Positions 19,978-22,030 of a stretch of DNA of 22,030 nt are shown in pieces. The position numbers were made by a program, and so were the translations under genes. The stretch lies in IMG/VR virus record IMGVR_UViG_3300032893_000292, positions 1 through 22,030 of that record. One strand, written 5' to 3'. How positions within the stretch are numbered: position 1 is the stretch's first letter; every line of letters begins with the position of its first letter. Below the pieces are notes generated by a model, which saw only the letters and a program-made list of their open reading frames with translations, was not told where the DNA came from and did not search any database. Source of the stretch: a virus.

Positions 19978-20906
19978 TGGGCATCGCGATCTACATCGCC
20001 AAAGCAGCCAAGCGGCCGCCACCGCGTAGACGCCGGGTAGCAAACACGCCAGCCCGTTTCGCTGCGCTCCAGAAGCAGATGTCCAATGCCGTCGTGGCTG
20101 ACCTGATCAAGGGCGTCAAGACTTTCAGGAAGCGCATCTCGTCGGACGAGCTCTACAACGCCTGGGCCAACCGCGACTATGCGCACCTCATGAAGATCGT
20201 CCCGTGGGAGAAGCTCCACGAGGACCTTGAGCCAGCCACCGATGGGGTCGGCGACTCGATCATACGCGGATCCGCCGCAGCGCTCGAGGCTCTGCCCCCG
20301 AACATCAACAAGCACCTGCGCTTCGACAAGAGCAACCCGGCCATCCGGCGCTACCTGAGCCACGAGGCTGCAGGATTGGTGAGTTACATCGAGAGCGACA
20401 CCCGCCAGATCATCCAGAATCAAATTGCCAGGCATTTCACGGACACCCGCACTCCGAGACAGATCGCGAACTCGATCCGGAACTCGATCGGGCTACTGCC
20501 AAAGCACGCCGCGGCGGTGGACAACTACCACGCGGACCTCCTGCGCGGAGGGATGCCGCCAGCACGTGCGGATGCGCTCGCAGCTCAGTACGCCGACAGG
20601 CTCCTCGACTACCGCGCCAAGATGATCGCGAAGACCGAAACAGGGATGGCGATCCAAAAAGGGCAGCTATCGGTCTGGCAAGAAGGGCTGAATCAGGGTT
20701 ACATTGATCGAGAGAAAACCCGTAAGCAATGGATCCTTGATGGCAACCCCTGCGACATCTGCATCTCCGTGGTCGATGATCAGCCCGAAGTCGCCATCGA
20801 TGAGCCATGGATCGTTTACTATCCCAACGGCGAATCACGAGAGGTGTGGATACCGCGCGAGTCGCATCCGCACTGCCAATGCGAAATGAACCTCGTCTAC
20901 ACCTAG
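19977..20906 (+). CDS. Phage head morphogenesis protein (Mu F-like)
   Basis: This 309-residue minor head protein is usually injected or attached next to the portal. The C-terminus carries the family signatures MIAKTETGMAIQKGQLSVW (216-234, the arginine-threonine-glutamate 'R-x-I-AKTE' region), KQWILDGNPCDIC (250-262, C259/C262) and ESHPHCQCEMNL (295-306, H297, C300, C302), a zinc-type CxxC/HxHCxC site. The N-terminus is basic and helical. ATG at 19977 overlaps the upstream stop; GTG 19974 is the other option. Portal-then-F order is standard in Mu-like and related phages. Confidence 0.82.
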   Translation: MGIAIYIAKAAKRPPPRRRRVANTPARFAALQKQMSNAVVADLIKGVKTFRKRISSDELYNAWANRDYAHLMKIVPWEKLHEDLEPATDGVGDSIIRGSAAALEALPPNINKHLRFDKSNPAIRRYLSHEAAGLVSYIESDTRQIIQNQIARHFTDTRTPRQIANSIRNSIGLLPKHAAAVDNYHADLLRGGMPPARADALAAQYADRLLDYRAKMIAKTETGMAIQKGQLSVWQEGLNQGYIDREKTRKQWILDGNPCDICISVVDDQPEVAIDEPWIVYYPNGESREVWIPRESHPHCQCEMNLVYT

Positions 20907-20917
20907 GAGGCCTACAC

Positions 20918-21304
20918 GTGAGCACGCGTCTTGAACGTTTTCTGGATCTCATCGCTTCGGTCGTTCGTAAGAACCAGCCAACGTCATCAGACGTGCATGT
21001 CGAGTCTCCGCTCGGAAACCAGCGCAAGGTGACGCCGCCGCTCGACAACCTCGAGGCCACGATCCTGAAAGCCGCGCTGGACAGCGAGACACGCAACGAT
21101 CTGGCCGACAGCAGCTTCGCCATGCCGAAGGAGCGGCGCTACCCGATCCACGACATCAGCCACGCACGGAACGCGCTGGCGCGATCGAGCGGGAAGCCGG
21201 AAGAAGAGACCGTGCGACGCGCAGTCTACCGCAAGTACCCGAGCCTGAAGCCAGAGCCAGCAAAAAAAAAAGTGATGTTGCGAAGATCGCACGCTTCAAA
21301 GTAG
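20918..21304 (+). CDS. DUF6582-like protein, zero-frame part ending after the A10 run
   Basis: GTG 20918 lies 8 nt after TAGGAGG (20904-20910). The 128-residue product has the DUF6582-type core SSFAMPKERRYPIHDISHAR (65-84), then NALARSSGKPEEETVRRAVYRKYP, which resembles the N-terminal domain of several phage head-region proteins. After KPEPAKKK the frame passes the ten-A run and ends eleven residues later at TAG 21302-21304 with a tail (VMLRRSHASK) unlike any domain. The -1 frame continues from the same A-run into a real-looking domain, so this short product may be one of two forms. Confidence 0.6.
   Translation: MSTRLERFLDLIASVVRKNQPTSSDVHVESPLGNQRKVTPPLDNLEATILKAALDSETRNDLADSSFAMPKERRYPIHDISHARNALARSSGKPEEETVRRAVYRKYPSLKPEPAKKKVMLRRSHASK
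21262..21291 (+). promoter_or_regulatory. A10 slippery run with short stem, candidate -1 frameshift site
   Basis: Ten A residues (21262-21271) read GCA AAA AAA AAA in the zero frame, so AAAAAAA slippage heptamers of the X-XXY-YYZ type are present. Seven nucleotides later TGCGA (21279-21283) and TCGCA (21287-21291) can form a 5-bp stem with a 3-nt loop. A second palindrome, GCGGTTAACCGC, lies at 21304-21315. This layout fits a -1 programmed frameshift or transcriptional slippage site, but a homopolymer sequencing error would look the same. Confidence 0.45.
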
Positions 21305-22030
21305 CGGTTAACCGCGACTACGACGTTCCGTACCTCGCTGGCTACAGCCGAGACCAGAACACCATCTACATCGATCGCCGCGTGCCAGAGAAGTTCCGCG
21401 ATGGCGAGAAGGATGTCGATCCAACGCCGCTCATCGTCACGCACGAAGTCCAAGAGCAGTCGGCGGAAGATCACCTCGGCAAGTCCTACACCGAAGCGCA
21501 CGAGATGGCGATTCAAGCCGAGAAGTTCGAAGCCAAAAAGGCAGGTGTGAGCTGGAAGGCATACAACCAGTTCTGCGAAGACTGGTATCATAAGATCAAG
21601 AACGATTTCGCGAAACTACCGCCAGACCTGGACATGCAGCCATACGTCGACTCTCCAGAGGACAAGGAGCTGGTCGATAAGATGCTGGCACTTGAGCCCG
21701 AGCTCGCAAAGGACCCAGCGTTCCGCATCCAGAAGCGCACGCCAGTCGACAAGGAAGGCAAGGAAGTGAAACCGCGCCGTGTAGCCACAGTAGCGATCCG
21801 CCACGGGCATCATCTCCTCATGGGGAAACGTCGCGACAATGGCAAGTGGACCATGCCAGGCGGTCACCTCGATGAGGGCGAGACCTTCCATCAGGGAGCT
21901 CTGCGCGAGGTCGAAGAAGAGACGGGGATCGAGCTCGACCCGAACGATCTCTATGACCTGACCGACGTCCACATGCGCGAGGACAAGGAAGGCAAGCCGC
22001 TCCACGTCCAAGCATTCCACGCTCCGATCG
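21271..22030 (+). CDS. HExxE domain plus Nudix hydrolase domain, reached by -1 shift, partial at right edge
   Basis: This frame is open from the A-run to the window end (253 complete codons), with no ATG or GTG start near its beginning, so it is most likely translated as an extension of the DUF6582-like protein. The first part (VAVNRDYDVPYLAGYSRDQ to IVTHEVQEQSAEDHLGKSY) contains H58-E59-V-Q-E62 and H77, as in a phage family with a HExxE metal-site pattern. The second has a perfect Nudix box, G198-x5-E204-x7-R212-E-V-E-E-E-T-G-I220, preceded by HHLLMGKRRDNGKWTMPG. Nudix enzymes cleave nucleoside-diphosphate-linked compounds. Alternatively the shift is a sequencing error or a true gene break. 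Confidence 0.6.

Overview
The window is a stretch of a tailed double-stranded DNA bacteriophage or prophage (Caudoviricetes-like). A large terminase subunit, a portal, a Mu F-like head protein, tail-fibre-like genes and a phage recombination/replication block lie head to tail. Stop-start overlaps (ATGA, GTGA, TGATG) are frequent, and many starts are GTG behind AGGAG-type ribosome sites. The DNA is moderately GC-rich, which suggests a bacterial host such as a proteobacterium; nothing in the sequence names the host. No tRNA, rRNA, insertion sequence, CRISPR array, integrase or clear intrinsic terminator was seen.

Layout. (1) 1-149 holds the tail of a DNA methyltransferase. (2) 335-4502 is a recombination and replication block: a RecE-like PD-(D/E)XK nuclease, a putative annealing protein, an O/DnaT-like replication protein that carries an iteron cluster plus an AT-rich stretch inside its gene (a probable lambda-style origin), a DnaC-like loader and a VRR-NUC nuclease. 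(3) 4480-5345 holds three small genes of unknown role. (4) 5260-6164 is a reverse-strand cassette of three small genes. Two near-identical 30-bp promoter/operator elements (5857-5886 and 6135-6164) flank the first of them, which encodes a basic cysteine-rich protein. (5) 6368-10820 is a dense run of small accessory genes, including a DUF5681 protein, a Lar-like zinc protein, a DnaJ-type zinc protein, zinc ribbons and small membrane proteins. (6) 10813-13500 holds a PAPS-reductase-like PP-loop enzyme, a small zinc protein and the large terminase. (7) 13548-18112 is a tail/fibre-like group inserted between terminase and portal, with a probable permuted NlpC/P60 hydrolase, a 618-residue beta-rich protein and an FN3 plus 30-heptad coiled-coil fibre. 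(8) 18109-22030 holds the portal, two overlapping small membrane proteins, a Mu F-like protein, and a DUF6582-like gene whose frame breaks at an A10 run and continues in the -1 frame into a HExxE domain and a perfect Nudix box.

How the genes work together: the early genes would make and recombine phage DNA, with the loader placing the host helicase at the intragenic origin. The reverse cassette looks like a self-contained regulatory or accessory unit. The terminase, portal and Mu F-like genes package DNA and build the capsid, and the fibre group probably handles host contact. The four places most worth following up are the intragenic origin, the twin-operator reverse cassette, the poly-A frame junction and the long perfect heptad fibre.
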